DNA of 64,000 nt from G963556115 sp963678205 (GTDB lineage Bacteria > Planctomycetota > SZUA-567). Numbering within the stretch: position 1 is the first letter of the stretch; every line of letters starts with the position of its first letter. This document shows, one piece after another, positions 8,934 to 16,893 of this stretch. The notes beneath the pieces are model-generated. The model had not been told where the DNA came from, searched no databases, and saw only the letters and a program-made list of their open reading frames with translations. Position numbers and translations under genes: made by a program. Location of the stretch: contig OY782760.1 of the NCBI GenBank assembly GCA_963678205.1, forward strand, positions 1,178,001-1,242,000, in the 5' to 3' direction.

Positions 8934-8973
8934 TTTAAATTCCTTAAATTTATTTATATGTTAAATTATTATA

Positions 8974-10263
8974 TTAATTTCCGAATACAAGATTTGGCAG
9001 AGCTAAAGATATTTGAGGAATAAAGGTTACAAGTAGTAGAGAAACAAGTAACATTATCCAGAATGGAATAATCTCTTTTATAAAATCTTTTACCGGGACA
9101 CCAATTATTGTACAGGTTGTAAACATCACTGTACCTAGAGGTGGAGTAAGTGTACCAATTGCTCCATTGAGGATAAAGACAATACCGAAGTGTACAAGGT
9201 CGATATCCATAGCTTTTGCAGCAGCTACCAGTAGCGGTGAGATAACGATAAGGATAGCATTACCTTCAATAAACATACCAGCAATAATTAATACGACGTT
9301 TACAGCTATTAGAAAGAGCCATTTACTATCAAAGTTATTCGTAATAAATGCAGAACACATCTGAGGGAGTTTTTCCCAAGTAAGGAATTTTGAGAATCCG
9401 TATGAAACTGCGATGATAAAGAGTACATTGGCTGAAGCCAGAACAGATTCAACAATACCTTGATTGAAGGCTTTAAAGTTGAGCTTTTTATATACAAATC
9501 TACCAATAAGAAGCGCAAATAGTACTGCAATTGCACCTGCTTCTGTTGGAGTAAATACACCAAACCGAATACCAACGATGATAATAACAGGAAGAGTAAA
9601 GGCTACAAGTGCATCTTTCAGACCAATAATTACTTCACCAACACTGGCCATTTTGCTTCTTTCAGGCAGATAGCCGCGCTTTTTAGCGATGATGCTTATA
9701 AGTATCATCATTAGTAGGCACATCATAACTCCTGGCACGACACCGGCAAGGAAGAGACGGCCTATTGACACATTGTTGATGTAACCGTAAATAATTAGTG
9801 CAATTCCAGGAGGAATAATTGGTGTAATCAATGATGACGCGGCAGTAACAGCGGCCGAAAAACCTTTTGAATAGCCTTTTTTAATCATAAATGGTACAAC
9901 AAGCTTTGAGTTCATTGCTGCATCAGCAATATTTGATCCTGAAAGACCTCCCATAAGTGTACTCAAAACTACATTTACCTGAGCAAGACCACCGCGCATG
10001 TGTCCTGTCAGAATACCGCTAAAGTTAAGCAGCCTCGTACTTATACCTGTGTGGTTCATAAATACCCCTGCCATGATAAAGAACGGAATAGCAAGGAGTG
10101 CATAAGAGCTGAGGCCTTCCCCAATTCTCTGAGCTGTAATCATCAGTGGCAGGGGAGAGTAGAATACTGCATAGCACATCGTGCTCATGAAAATTGAAAA
10201 ACCCACAGGTATTTCAAGTATCAGAAGTACGAATAATAGTATTATTGGAATAGCTACATTCAT
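8974..10263 (-). CDS. dctM: TRAP transporter large permease (DctM family)
   Basis: The 429-residue protein is almost entirely hydrophobic, with about a dozen membrane segments. It carries typical DctM signatures: IPFFIMAGVFMNHTGIS, MGGLSGSNIADAAMNSKLVVPFM, SSLITPIIPPGIALIIYGY, FTPTEAGAIAVLFALLIGRF and a late GAIGTLTPPLGTVMFTTC. DctM conducts the substrate, driven by a sodium or proton gradient, using the binding protein's cargo. It is 25 bases after dctQ and 40 bases before the dehydrogenase gene, all in one direction. Confidence 0.95.
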   Translation of the reverse strand: MNVAIPIILLFVLLILEIPVGFSIFMSTMCYAVFYSPLPLMITAQRIGEGLSSYALLAIPFFIMAGVFMNHTGISTRLLNFSGILTGHMRGGLAQVNVVLSTLMGGLSGSNIADAAMNSKLVVPFMIKKGYSKGFSAAVTAASSLITPIIPPGIALIIYGYINNVSIGRLFLAGVVPGVMMCLLMMILISIIAKKRGYLPERSKMASVGEVIIGLKDALVAFTLPVIIIVGIRFGVFTPTEAGAIAVLFALLIGRFVYKKLNFKAFNQGIVESVLASANVLFIIAVSYGFSKFLTWEKLPQMCSAFITNNFDSKWLFLIAVNVVLIIAGMFIEGNAILIVISPLLVAAAKAMDIDLVHFGIVFILNGAIGTLTPPLGTVMFTTCTIIGVPVKDFIKEIIPFWIMLLVSLLLVTFIPQISLALPNLVFGN

Positions 10264-10288
10264 TTTATTTCAAACCTTTAATAAGTAT

Positions 10289-10792
10289 CTAGATAGTTTG
10301 TTCGTAGAATTTAGGACCAGAGAAAGTACACCTAATAACATGGTAGAGTGTAAATAATGAACCTAGAGGAATACCCATATATATATAAGTAAATGGTATT
10401 CTTAGGATTGATGTCAAACGATCATATGAGAACATTGCTAGTTTGAATCCAAGGTAGATCAGGATTACAAGAGCTGTGATAGTAATAAGTGGGATAATGA
10501 TTTTCCTGAATAAGAATGCTATACTCTTAGGTAAAAGATGGAGAAGGAACTCAATACTTACGATCTCTCCTCGTCTTGCAAGAATACTTATTCCAAAGAA
10601 GGTTAGCCAGACAAATAGACCTAGAGAAAGTTCTTCTGTCCATGAACTCGGGCTATTTATAATATATCTGGTGAATACGCCCCAGATAGATACTGCTACA
10701 ATTGCAAACATGCAAATAGAAGCAATAATAGTATCTAGTCTTCCGATATAGTCTAGTATGGTAATTATTCTTTTAAATACGTTGTTATTCAT
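10289..10792 (-). CDS. dctQ: TRAP transporter small permease (DctQ family)
   Basis: The 167-residue product has four predicted membrane helices and the DctQ core: SIWGVFTRYIINSPSSWTEELSLGLFVWLTFFGISILARRGE, in which the W-T-E-E-L and GE elements are family hallmarks. It pairs with the large permease DctM in the inner membrane. It sits between dctP and dctM, the standard order. A strong hairpin separates it from dctP upstream. Confidence 0.93.
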   Translation of the reverse strand: MNNNVFKRIITILDYIGRLDTIIASICMFAIVAVSIWGVFTRYIINSPSSWTEELSLGLFVWLTFFGISILARRGEIVSIEFLLHLLPKSIAFLFRKIIIPLITITALVILIYLGFKLAMFSYDRLTSILRIPFTYIYMGIPLGSLFTLYHVIRCTFSGPKFYEQTI

Positions 10793-10858
10793 TTTTTCTC
10801 AATTTTATGTTAATAATAGATAAATTTACAATTCAATAACATGTGTTTTTATTTAATA

Positions 10859-10893
10859 TTCACAACTGACAGCATCGTGCTATCAGTTGTGAA
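10859..10893 (-). promoter_or_regulatory. Intercistronic hairpin between dctP and dctQ
   Basis: An 11-bp inverted repeat (TTCACAACTGA at 10859-10869 with its complement at 10883-10893), extended inside by AGC/GCT pairing, sits in the 129-base gap. There is no T-run after it on the minus strand. Such stems usually stabilise the 3' end of a highly expressed binding-protein message or partly attenuate readthrough into the permease genes; which applies here is inference. Confidence 0.7.
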
Positions 10894-10921
10894 TAAATTC
10901 AAGTAATATGAATATATAATA

Positions 10922-11920
10922 TTATTTCATATCTTTTAGGCTCTGTAGAGTATCTTCATATAGGTTTGGAGTCCATTCTGGGAAGTTGCCCTTCATTACC
11001 TTTAGCGCATTTTCAATGTATGGCTGTACGTCAACTTCAACTACTTCAACTCCTTCGCCAACCATCTGGTCAATGTATTCCTGTTCAGTACTTCTTACAA
11101 GATCTGTTGTGTATTTTGACATTTTATCAGCAGTTGAAGCAAGAATTTCTTGTTGTTTTGGTGTTAAAGTTTTCCAGAATGCTGTACCCATAACCCATGG
11201 AGCAAGGTGGATGTCATGGTTTGTAAGGATAAGGTACTTTAGCTGTTCGTAGAACTTACCACCAGCTAGAGTACCTGCTGGGTTTTCAATACCATCAACA
11301 ATACCTTGGCTAATAGCAGTGTAAGCTTCTGATAGAGGCATTGGAGTTGGAACTGCACCGACTGATTTTGCCCAGTAACCAGCAATCTTAGTATTTTGAA
11401 CTCTAATTTTAACACCGTTCATGTCAGCTGGTTTTTGAGCTTTTACATTTGCCATTAGCTGACGAGTACCGTAGTATGAATCAGGGCAGATAACGTGTAC
11501 GCCTTTATCGTCAAGTTTATTGATAAGCTCAACAAATTTCTTGCTCTTTATAAGCTTCATTTTCTGTTCTACTGAAGTGCCAACATATGGAGCGTTGATA
11601 ACGCCTAGATCTGGAATAAGATCTGCTAAAGAACCATAGCTTGAAGTCGTAATGATCGGAGCACCCATCTTTGCCTGAGCTCTTACGTCTTCCTGAGCGC
11701 CTAGCTGACCACTTGGGAATGGAGTGATGATCATTTCACCATTTGATTCTTCTTTAAGGATTTTTGCCCAGTATTTGATTGCTTTGTCAACTGGTTCTCC
11801 TGGCTGGTTCGGGTATGAAACCATGATTTCAATTGGATCTGCTGCTGATGCATTGTTGTCGAATGCGGTAACAGTGAAAAGTAGAGCAAATAATGCTAAG
11901 AACATTGTAACTTTTTTCAT
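10922..11920 (-). CDS. dctP: TRAP transporter solute-binding protein (DctP family)
   Basis: The 332-residue protein begins with a cleavable signal peptide (MKKVTMFLALFALLFTVTAF, then an A-S-A-A cleavage region). The DctP fold is shown by FPSGQLGAQEDVRAQ, MNGVKIRVQNTKIAGYW with the family arginine that binds the substrate carboxylate, VPTPMPLSEAYTAISQGIVDGIENPAG, and APWVMGTAFW. DctP proteins bind acidic compounds such as C4-dicarboxylates, sugar acids and uronates in the periplasm. The ATG at 11920 follows GGAGA by six bases; the in-frame ATG nine codons earlier has no ribosome site. With uxaA and uxaB downstream a hexuronate or aldonate ligand is likely. Confidence 0.94.
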   Translation of the reverse strand: MKKVTMFLALFALLFTVTAFDNNASAADPIEIMVSYPNQPGEPVDKAIKYWAKILKEESNGEMIITPFPSGQLGAQEDVRAQAKMGAPIITTSSYGSLADLIPDLGVINAPYVGTSVEQKMKLIKSKKFVELINKLDDKGVHVICPDSYYGTRQLMANVKAQKPADMNGVKIRVQNTKIAGYWAKSVGAVPTPMPLSEAYTAISQGIVDGIENPAGTLAGGKFYEQLKYLILTNHDIHLAPWVMGTAFWKTLTPKQQEILASTADKMSKYTTDLVRSTEQEYIDQMVGEGVEVVEVDVQPYIENALKVMKGNFPEWTPNLYEDTLQSLKDMK

Positions 11921-11973
11921 TTGATGTCTCCAAATAAATGATAACAAAAATTGCGACGTAAAAAATATACACG

Positions 11974-12007
11974 TAAAACGCCAAACTAACTAAAACGCCA
12001 AACTAAC
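11974..12007 (-). repeat. Perfect 17-bp tandem duplication in the dctP leader
   Basis: TAAAACGCCAAACTAAC occurs twice head to tail (11974-11990 and 11991-12007) with no mismatch, between the likely dctP promoter and its start codon. It has no internal symmetry. It could be a paired protein- or RNA-binding element or a recent slippage event. Confidence 0.9.
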
Positions 12008-12078
12008 GATTATGACTTTAAAATTGTTTACTAAAGCTTTACTTAGCTTTAGTTTTTTACCGCATAAATGATAATATA

Positions 12079-12106
12079 AATTTACCACATATAGTGCCTT
12101 AGTCAA
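12079..12106 (-). promoter_or_regulatory. Probable sigma-70 promoter of the dctP-uxaA run
   Basis: On the minus strand TTGACT (12106-12101) is followed after 16 bases by TAAATT (12084-12079). The -35 is one base from consensus; the -10 is weaker. A LacI-type operator begins eight bases upstream of the -35. This is the best candidate in the gap but the -10 is not strong. Confidence 0.55.
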
Positions 12107-12113
12107 GTATAAA

Positions 12114-12127
12114 TATAAGCGCTTACA
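12114..12127. promoter_or_regulatory. LacI-type operator, site 1
   Basis: TATAAGCGCTTACA matches the palindrome TGTAAGCGCTTACA with one change and keeps the central GC that LacI-family regulators intercalate at. It lies just upstream of the -35 of the dctP promoter. The likely ligand is the LacI protein encoded at 13112. Confidence 0.75.
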
Positions 12128-12278
12128 TTGATTTCTGCTTAAATTATGATTTTTTAACCTAACTTTATAAAATGTATTAGTGTAGTAAAGTGCTATATAT
12201 ACTAATGTATTGTGAATTAATTCGCGAGTGTGCGCAGACTTTTGGCATAATAAAATTTATAATGGATTCGAGATAAAA

Positions 12279-12292
12279 TGTAAGCGCTTTCT
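12279..12292. promoter_or_regulatory. LacI-type operator, site 2
   Basis: TGTAAGCGCTTTCT matches the same palindrome in 12 of 14 positions, with a perfect left half and centre. It is 165 bases from site 1 (start to start), a distance compatible with DNA looping. Confidence 0.65.
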
Positions 12293-12484
12293 AAAATATT
12301 ATATGTTAAATGGCAGAAAAGTACTTTTAGTATAAGGTTATTAATTGTGTAACTCTAATTATTTTTTGCTCATAATAGGTAGTTTTTTTGTAATATCATA
12401 TATAATAATGCGTTATGTCTGTCTCTCCTCTGTAGAGTTTAACTTTCTGTTCAGTAGCTTCTATTAAAAATAATGTGCAAATGG

Positions 12485-12498
12485 TGTAACTGCTTACA
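12485..12498. promoter_or_regulatory. LacI-type operator-like site 3
   Basis: TGTAACTGCTTACA matches the palindrome at both outer arms, with the two changes confined to positions 6-7. The damaged centre makes it weaker than the others. Confidence 0.45.
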
Positions 12499-12682
12499 AG
12501 ACAAGTATGTTGTTAATATTGTTTAAGTATGTTGTCAACTTAATGTTGTGCAATATAATCATATTCTAGTTTTATTTAATTCTCAAATCATAGCTAATTG
12601 GTATGATTTGAGGTGTTTTTAGCTTTACGATAGTTAGTGTTGAGCTTATGCAAACCTTCTGTTTTATCATAATATGCAAGCA

Positions 12683-12865
12683 TCAAGTTTGATCGACAAA
12701 ATCTATGGCAATAATCTTCACTCCCATCAAGTTAATATATGATTCAACTGTACGATGCCATTTCTGCAAAATGTGATCTGTTTTTCCTCGCTCTCTTTCT
12801 CTAAATTTGTTGTTAGAAATAATGTAAGATCTTTCACTTTTTATAAAAAATATTTTATAGTTAGG
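12683..12865 (-). pseudogene. Possible remnant of a protein-coding gene, no start
   Basis: About 60 codons are open on the minus strand, ending at a TGA at 12683-12685. The encoded text is protein-like (for example KTDHILQKWHRTVESYINL and GVKIIAIDFVDQT) rather than a low-complexity AT translation, but there is no start codon with a ribosome site and a stop lies immediately upstream. It may be the tail of a decayed gene. I do not recognise the family. Confidence 0.3.
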
Positions 12866-12948
12866 TTATAACTTAATAAACTAAATCAAGTTTTAAAATA
12901 TGTAATAATTATTCGTATAGTTAATGGTTGTCCTTAATTAAACTCATT

Positions 12949-12962
12949 TGTAAGTGCTTACA
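12949..12962. promoter_or_regulatory. LacI-type operator, site 4
   Basis: TGTAAGTGCTTACA matches the palindrome with one change. It lies 150 bases upstream of the lacI start at 13112, so it is placed for autoregulation. Confidence 0.7.
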
Positions 12963-13111
12963 TTTTTTGGAGATTTTTTTCTAGCTTTAACATTTTTCTG
13001 TGATATTATTAATTCATAATATTATGCAGAATGCTTGGAAATATATTAGAGTGAATACTACCGTTCTTTTAACTTGTTTGGTAATTAGTGTTGGGAAGTG
13101 TTAATTATATA

Positions 13112-14107
13112 ATGAATATTTATGACATAGCAAAACGATCTGGAGTTTCTATTGCCACCGTTTCTAGAATAATGAATAAAAAAGGAAATGTGAAAAAAAG
13201 CACGGAAGATAAGGTTCTTGCTGTAATGAAAGAGCTTGGGTATACGCCAAATGCTTTTGCGAGAGCACTTGGACTTAATACCCTTAAAACGGTTGCTGTT
13301 GTGTGCTCAGACGTTTCTGATATTTTTTATGCTAAAGCAGTCTCCGTTATTGAAAGTGAGCTTCGTGAGAAAGGGTATGATTCAACACTGTATTGTACAG
13401 GTGTGAATATTGAAGATAAGAAGAGGGCTATGCGTGCATTGCTCTCGAAAAAAGCTGATGCTGTAATTCTTGTAGGGTCAGTATTTCAGGAGCGTCAGGA
13501 CAACTCTCATATTGAAGAGGTTGCTAAGAGCGTACCTGTTGTTATTATTAATGGTGAGTTTGAGTATGAAAATACTTATGCAATATATTGTGCTGAAGCC
13601 AAGGCTGTTGAGGATGTAGTAGATGTGCTTGTTGAGAAAGGACGCAAAAAATTATTGTATGTTTTTGATATTGATTCGTTCAGTGGTGATAAAAAGCGCA
13701 ATGGATTTATTGATGGCTTAAAGAATAACGGCTTAAGGTATTCAAAGAAAAGAATTATTCGATGTGATAGAAATCTTGAATGTTATAAAAAGGCTGTTTT
13801 CTCTGCGATTGATTCTGGGATTGAATTTGATGCTGTAGTGACGTCAGAAGATGTTGTTGCTGTTGGTGTGATTAAGGCTCTTAGTGCTCGAGGAATAAGA
13901 GTTCCAGAAGATGTTGCCGTTGTAGGGTGTAATAATTCCATAATTGCTGAATGTATGTCACCAGCTATAACTTCAATTGATAATAAAGTAGAGGCGCTGT
14001 GTGTTGATACTGTACGAACTCTTCTTGATGTATTTGCAGGTAAAGATGTCAGTCATATTAAAAAGATTTACGCTAGTATTGTTCCAAGAGAATCATTTGT
14101 ATTTTAA
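13112..14107 (+). CDS. LacI-family transcriptional regulator of the TRAP/uxaAB run
   Basis: The 331-residue protein has the standard LacI layout: an N-terminal helix-turn-helix (IYDIAKRSGVSIATVSRIMN) with hinge helix region GYTPNAFARALG, then a periplasmic-binding-protein-like sensor domain (VAVVCSDVSDIFYAKAV, KADAVILVGS, DAVVTSEDVVAVGVIKALSARGIRVPEDVAVVG, and the end SIVPRESF). The start is the ATG giving MNIYDIAK; no good ribosome site precedes it, and the TTG eight codons earlier is less family-like. It is divergent from dctP, with four palindromes of the LacI type between them, so it most likely represses the uptake and catabolic genes until a pathway intermediate binds. The effector is unknown. 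Confidence 0.9.
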   Translation: MNIYDIAKRSGVSIATVSRIMNKKGNVKKSTEDKVLAVMKELGYTPNAFARALGLNTLKTVAVVCSDVSDIFYAKAVSVIESELREKGYDSTLYCTGVNIEDKKRAMRALLSKKADAVILVGSVFQERQDNSHIEEVAKSVPVVIINGEFEYENTYAIYCAEAKAVEDVVDVLVEKGRKKLLYVFDIDSFSGDKKRNGFIDGLKNNGLRYSKKRIIRCDRNLECYKKAVFSAIDSGIEFDAVVTSEDVVAVGVIKALSARGIRVPEDVAVVGCNNSIIAECMSPAITSIDNKVEALCVDTVRTLLDVFAGKDVSHIKKIYASIVPRESFVF

Positions 14108-14147
14108 AGAAGTCCTGCTAATAAATTAACAGGACTTCTTGCTTTTT
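14108..14147 (+). terminator. Terminator of the first lacI gene
   Basis: AGAAGTCCTG (14108-14117) pairs perfectly with CAGGACTTCT (14130-14139) around a 12-base loop. A short T-rich tail (TTGCTTTTT) follows. It also separates the convergent uxaC gene. Confidence 0.85.
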
Positions 14148-14173
14148 GTGGCTGATTTCAAAATATTCGGTGT

Positions 14174-15580
14174 TTATTCAAAAAATCCAAAATAATTTTT
14201 TGCATTGTTGAATGAGATATCCTGAACCATTTTTCCGACTAGCTCATAATCAGTTGGTATAAATCCTGCTTCCATATCTTTGCCAAGAATGTTGCATAGA
14301 ATGCGTCTAAAGTATTCATGTCTGGTGTAACTCAAGAATGAACGTGAATCTGTAAGCATGCCGACAAATCTAGAAAGTAATCCTAATTGAGATAATGACT
14401 CGATTTGTCTGGTCATTCCGTCAATTTGATCAAGGAACCACCAGCCACTGCCAAATTGCATCTTACCTGCAATACTACCATCTTGGAAGTTACCGAGCAT
14501 TGTCGCAAGAAGCTCATTGTCTCGTGGATTTAAGTTGTATAATATAGTTTTTGACAAAGAGTTTTCAGAGTCAAGCCTGTCAAGAAGTTTTGCAAGCGGT
14601 TTTGCAATCGGTTCATCTCCGATAGAGTCAAAGCCTGTATCAGGTCCAAGAAGTTTGAATAATCTGGTATTATTGTTTCTTTGAGCTCCGAAGTGAAATT
14701 GCTGAGTCCAGTTCCTCTTATAATCAAGTACTCCGAAGTAGTATAGCATTGCTGATTTGAATTTCAGTTGTTCGTGTCCTTCAAGTTCGTTTCCTGAGCG
14801 TATCTTATTGAATATTGCTTTTATTTCACTGTCTGTATAGTCTTCTGCGTAAGCTGTATTGATGCCGTGGTCTGATAGTCTACACCCGGCATCATGGAAG
14901 AAGTCATGTCTCTTCTTGATAGCATCAATATAAGAATTGAAATTATTAATTTCTGTATCAGCAACAGCAGCAAGTTTGTCAACCCAGTCGTTGAATGTTG
15001 CTATGTCTTCAACAGCCATGCCTTTGTCGGGGCGCCATGTTGGGAGTACATGGATGTCAAATTTTTTGTCATTTTTGATTGCTAAGTGAGAAGATAGCGA
15101 GTCAATTGGATCGTCGGTGGTGCAGACAAGCTGTACTTTGCTCATCTTCATCAGACCTCGTGCACTGAAATCATCATCTTTCATTCGTTCAACGCCACGT
15201 TCCCATATTTCATCAGCAGTCTTTTCTGACAGCAATGTATCACAGTTGAAATAACGTTTTAGCTCAAGGTGTGTCCAGTGGTAAAGAGGATTTCGAAGTG
15301 TTGCTGGGACAGTTGCTGCCCATTTATTAAATCTTTCTTTGTCAGTTCTATTACCTGTACAAAATTCTTCTGCAACACCATTACTGCGCATTGCTCGCCA
15401 TTTATAGTGATCGCCATATAGCCAGACTTGGGTCAGGTTTTCCCATTTTACATTATTTTCGATTTGTTCTGGAATAAGGTGGCAGTGGTAGTCGATAATG
15501 GGCATGTCTTTAGCGTAGTCATGGTATAGCCGTATTGCCGCATCGTTGCTAAGGCAAAAATTGTCGTTGATAAATGGCAT
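14174..15580 (-). CDS. uxaC: Uronate (glucuronate/galacturonate) isomerase
   Basis: The 468-residue product is full-length UxaC of the amidohydrolase superfamily. Seen in order: IIDYHCHLIPEQI with the metal-binding H-x-H, RNPLYHWTHLELKRYF, QLVCTTDDPIDSLSSH, LPTWRPDK, GCRLSDHGI, QFHFGAQRNNNTRLF, GWWFLDQIDGM and MLTDSRSFLSYTRHEYFRRILC. It converts D-glucuronate to D-fructuronate or D-galacturonate to D-tagaturonate, the latter feeding UxaB. It is 1.1 kb and one lacI gene away from dctP and is transcribed alone from a TTGACT-TATCAT promoter covered by a palindrome, so it is controlled separately from uxaA and uxaB. Confidence 0.97.
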   Translation of the reverse strand: MPFINDNFCLSNDAAIRLYHDYAKDMPIIDYHCHLIPEQIENNVKWENLTQVWLYGDHYKWRAMRSNGVAEEFCTGNRTDKERFNKWAATVPATLRNPLYHWTHLELKRYFNCDTLLSEKTADEIWERGVERMKDDDFSARGLMKMSKVQLVCTTDDPIDSLSSHLAIKNDKKFDIHVLPTWRPDKGMAVEDIATFNDWVDKLAAVADTEINNFNSYIDAIKKRHDFFHDAGCRLSDHGINTAYAEDYTDSEIKAIFNKIRSGNELEGHEQLKFKSAMLYYFGVLDYKRNWTQQFHFGAQRNNNTRLFKLLGPDTGFDSIGDEPIAKPLAKLLDRLDSENSLSKTILYNLNPRDNELLATMLGNFQDGSIAGKMQFGSGWWFLDQIDGMTRQIESLSQLGLLSRFVGMLTDSRSFLSYTRHEYFRRILCNILGKDMEAGFIPTDYELVGKMVQDISFNNAKNYFGFFE

Positions 15581-15613
15581 GATTACTCCTGCTTAAAATT
15601 AATGAAAACAAAT

Positions 15614-15629
15614 ATGTCAACGTTGTCAT
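15614..15629. promoter_or_regulatory. Second-family LacI operator at the uxaC promoter
   Basis: ATGTCAACGTTGTCAT is a 16-base near-palindrome centred on AACGTT. It touches the -10 of the uxaC promoter, the classic place for repression. The sequence differs from the four TGTAAGCGCTTACA-like sites, so a different LacI protein, the one encoded at 15798, should bind it. Confidence 0.78.
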
Positions 15630-15656
15630 GATACATCATTGTAATTATTTAGTCAA
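15628..15656 (-). promoter_or_regulatory. Sigma-70-type promoter of uxaC
   Basis: On the minus strand TTGACT (15656-15651), a 17-base spacer and TATCAT (15633-15628) form a near-consensus promoter about 50 bases ahead of the start codon. The operator at 15614-15629 overlaps its -10 and transcription start. Confidence 0.8.
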
Positions 15657-15745
15657 ATTATAATTATATTAATAGATAAAAATACTAGCAAATTGTAAGA
15701 TTGTTGGATACTATAGTTGTTGTATTGTATTTATGAACGAAAAGT

Positions 15746-15761
15746 ATGCCAACGTGGACAT
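15746..15761. promoter_or_regulatory. Second-family LacI operator near the lacI start
   Basis: ATGCCAACGTGGACAT shares 13 of 16 positions with the site at 15614 (core CAACGT, outer ATG/CAT) and lies 37 bases before the lacI start at 15798, so it suits autoregulation. The two sites are 132 bases apart (start to start). Confidence 0.72.
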
Positions 15762-15797
15762 ATTATGTATGCATTTCTGACAAGGTAGGGGTAATTA

Positions 15798-16790
15798 ATG
15801 GCAACTCTGAAAGATATTGCAAAAATTACAGGAGTTTCAATAAAGACTGTAAGTAGAGCTATAAATAATAATGGATATGTCAGAAAAGAGCTAAAAGAGC
15901 GAATTTTAAAAGAAGCAGAGCGTGTTGGTTATGCCTCTAACAGAGCTGCTAAAAACCTTAGAGCAAACACTTCAGATGAGATTTATGTTATCAGCTGGGA
16001 TATGGATGAGCTCTTTATTAGAAAATTTACGGCGTTTGAAGAGGAGATGAGAAAAGTAGGGTATCAGGTTATTCTGGTAAGTATGCACGAAAAAGACAGT
16101 ACCTATAAAGACAAGATTCTTAATCAGATTCTTAGAGAAAAACCAATTGGTGTTTTGCTTTTAACAGGTAGATTTTATAATATTGCTGAAACTGTGCATA
16201 AACTGAGTCGTTCTGGTATAAATTATCTTCAGCTTGACACTCCAGAGAATACTGCTGAGGGCATTTATATTGATCGTGCAGCAGGTGTATATGATGCAGT
16301 AAAAATGCTTGCTGCTAAGACATCTGGTAAAATAGGGTACTTAGGTATTTCGCATCAGGAGCATGACTGGACAAGGCTTCAAGGGTTTAGAAAAGCAATA
16401 CAAGAGGTTGGAAGGGAATCGGTAGAATTATTTCCTCCAAATGCAAAATCAGTTTTCGATGCAGGGGTGGAGTCGGCAGCTATGATTGTAGATAATAATC
16501 TGGCTGCAATTCAAGTATACTCAGACTTACTGGCAATGGGTGTGTTGTATGGTTTGAAAAAACTTGGAGTCAGTGTTCCGGAGGATATTCTCGTTGTTGG
16601 TTTTGATGATCGAGATTTTTCCGCATATGCTACACCTCCTCTGACTACAATTAAGCAGCCAAATATGGAGGCAGGTATACTTGCAGCACAAGTAATGATT
16701 AGTATTATTGAAAGTGCCGAAAGAGTACAATGTTCTTCGTGTGTTATACCTACAACCTTGGTTGAGAGAGAGTCTACAGCTATTAAATAA
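15798..16790 (+). CDS. LacI-family transcriptional regulator of uxaC
   Basis: The 330-residue protein begins with the LacI helix-turn-helix (TLKDIAKITGVSIKTVSRAIN) and a hinge region with SNRAAKNLRANTS, followed by the sensor domain (GVLLLTGRFYN, KIGYLGISHQEHDWTRLQGF, LAAIQVYSDLLAMGVLYGLKKLGVSVPEDILVVGFDD, and TTLVERES). The ATG at 15798 is preceded by a GGTAGGGG purine stretch. It is divergent from uxaC; the two matching 16-base palindromes in between are its likely binding sites. The sensor should respond to a uronate or tagaturonate-like intermediate, which is inference. Confidence 0.92.
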   Translation: MATLKDIAKITGVSIKTVSRAINNNGYVRKELKERILKEAERVGYASNRAAKNLRANTSDEIYVISWDMDELFIRKFTAFEEEMRKVGYQVILVSMHEKDSTYKDKILNQILREKPIGVLLLTGRFYNIAETVHKLSRSGINYLQLDTPENTAEGIYIDRAAGVYDAVKMLAAKTSGKIGYLGISHQEHDWTRLQGFRKAIQEVGRESVELFPPNAKSVFDAGVESAAMIVDNNLAAIQVYSDLLAMGVLYGLKKLGVSVPEDILVVGFDDRDFSAYATPPLTTIKQPNMEAGILAAQVMISIIESAERVQCSSCVIPTTLVERESTAIK

Positions 16791-16893
16791 AATTTACCTT
16801 GCATGACTTGAGTAATATTTTAGAATTAATTTAATGGCTTAATTTGTAAAATTTTGAGTTTTATGTGTTTAATCATTAATTAGCAGGTGGGTA

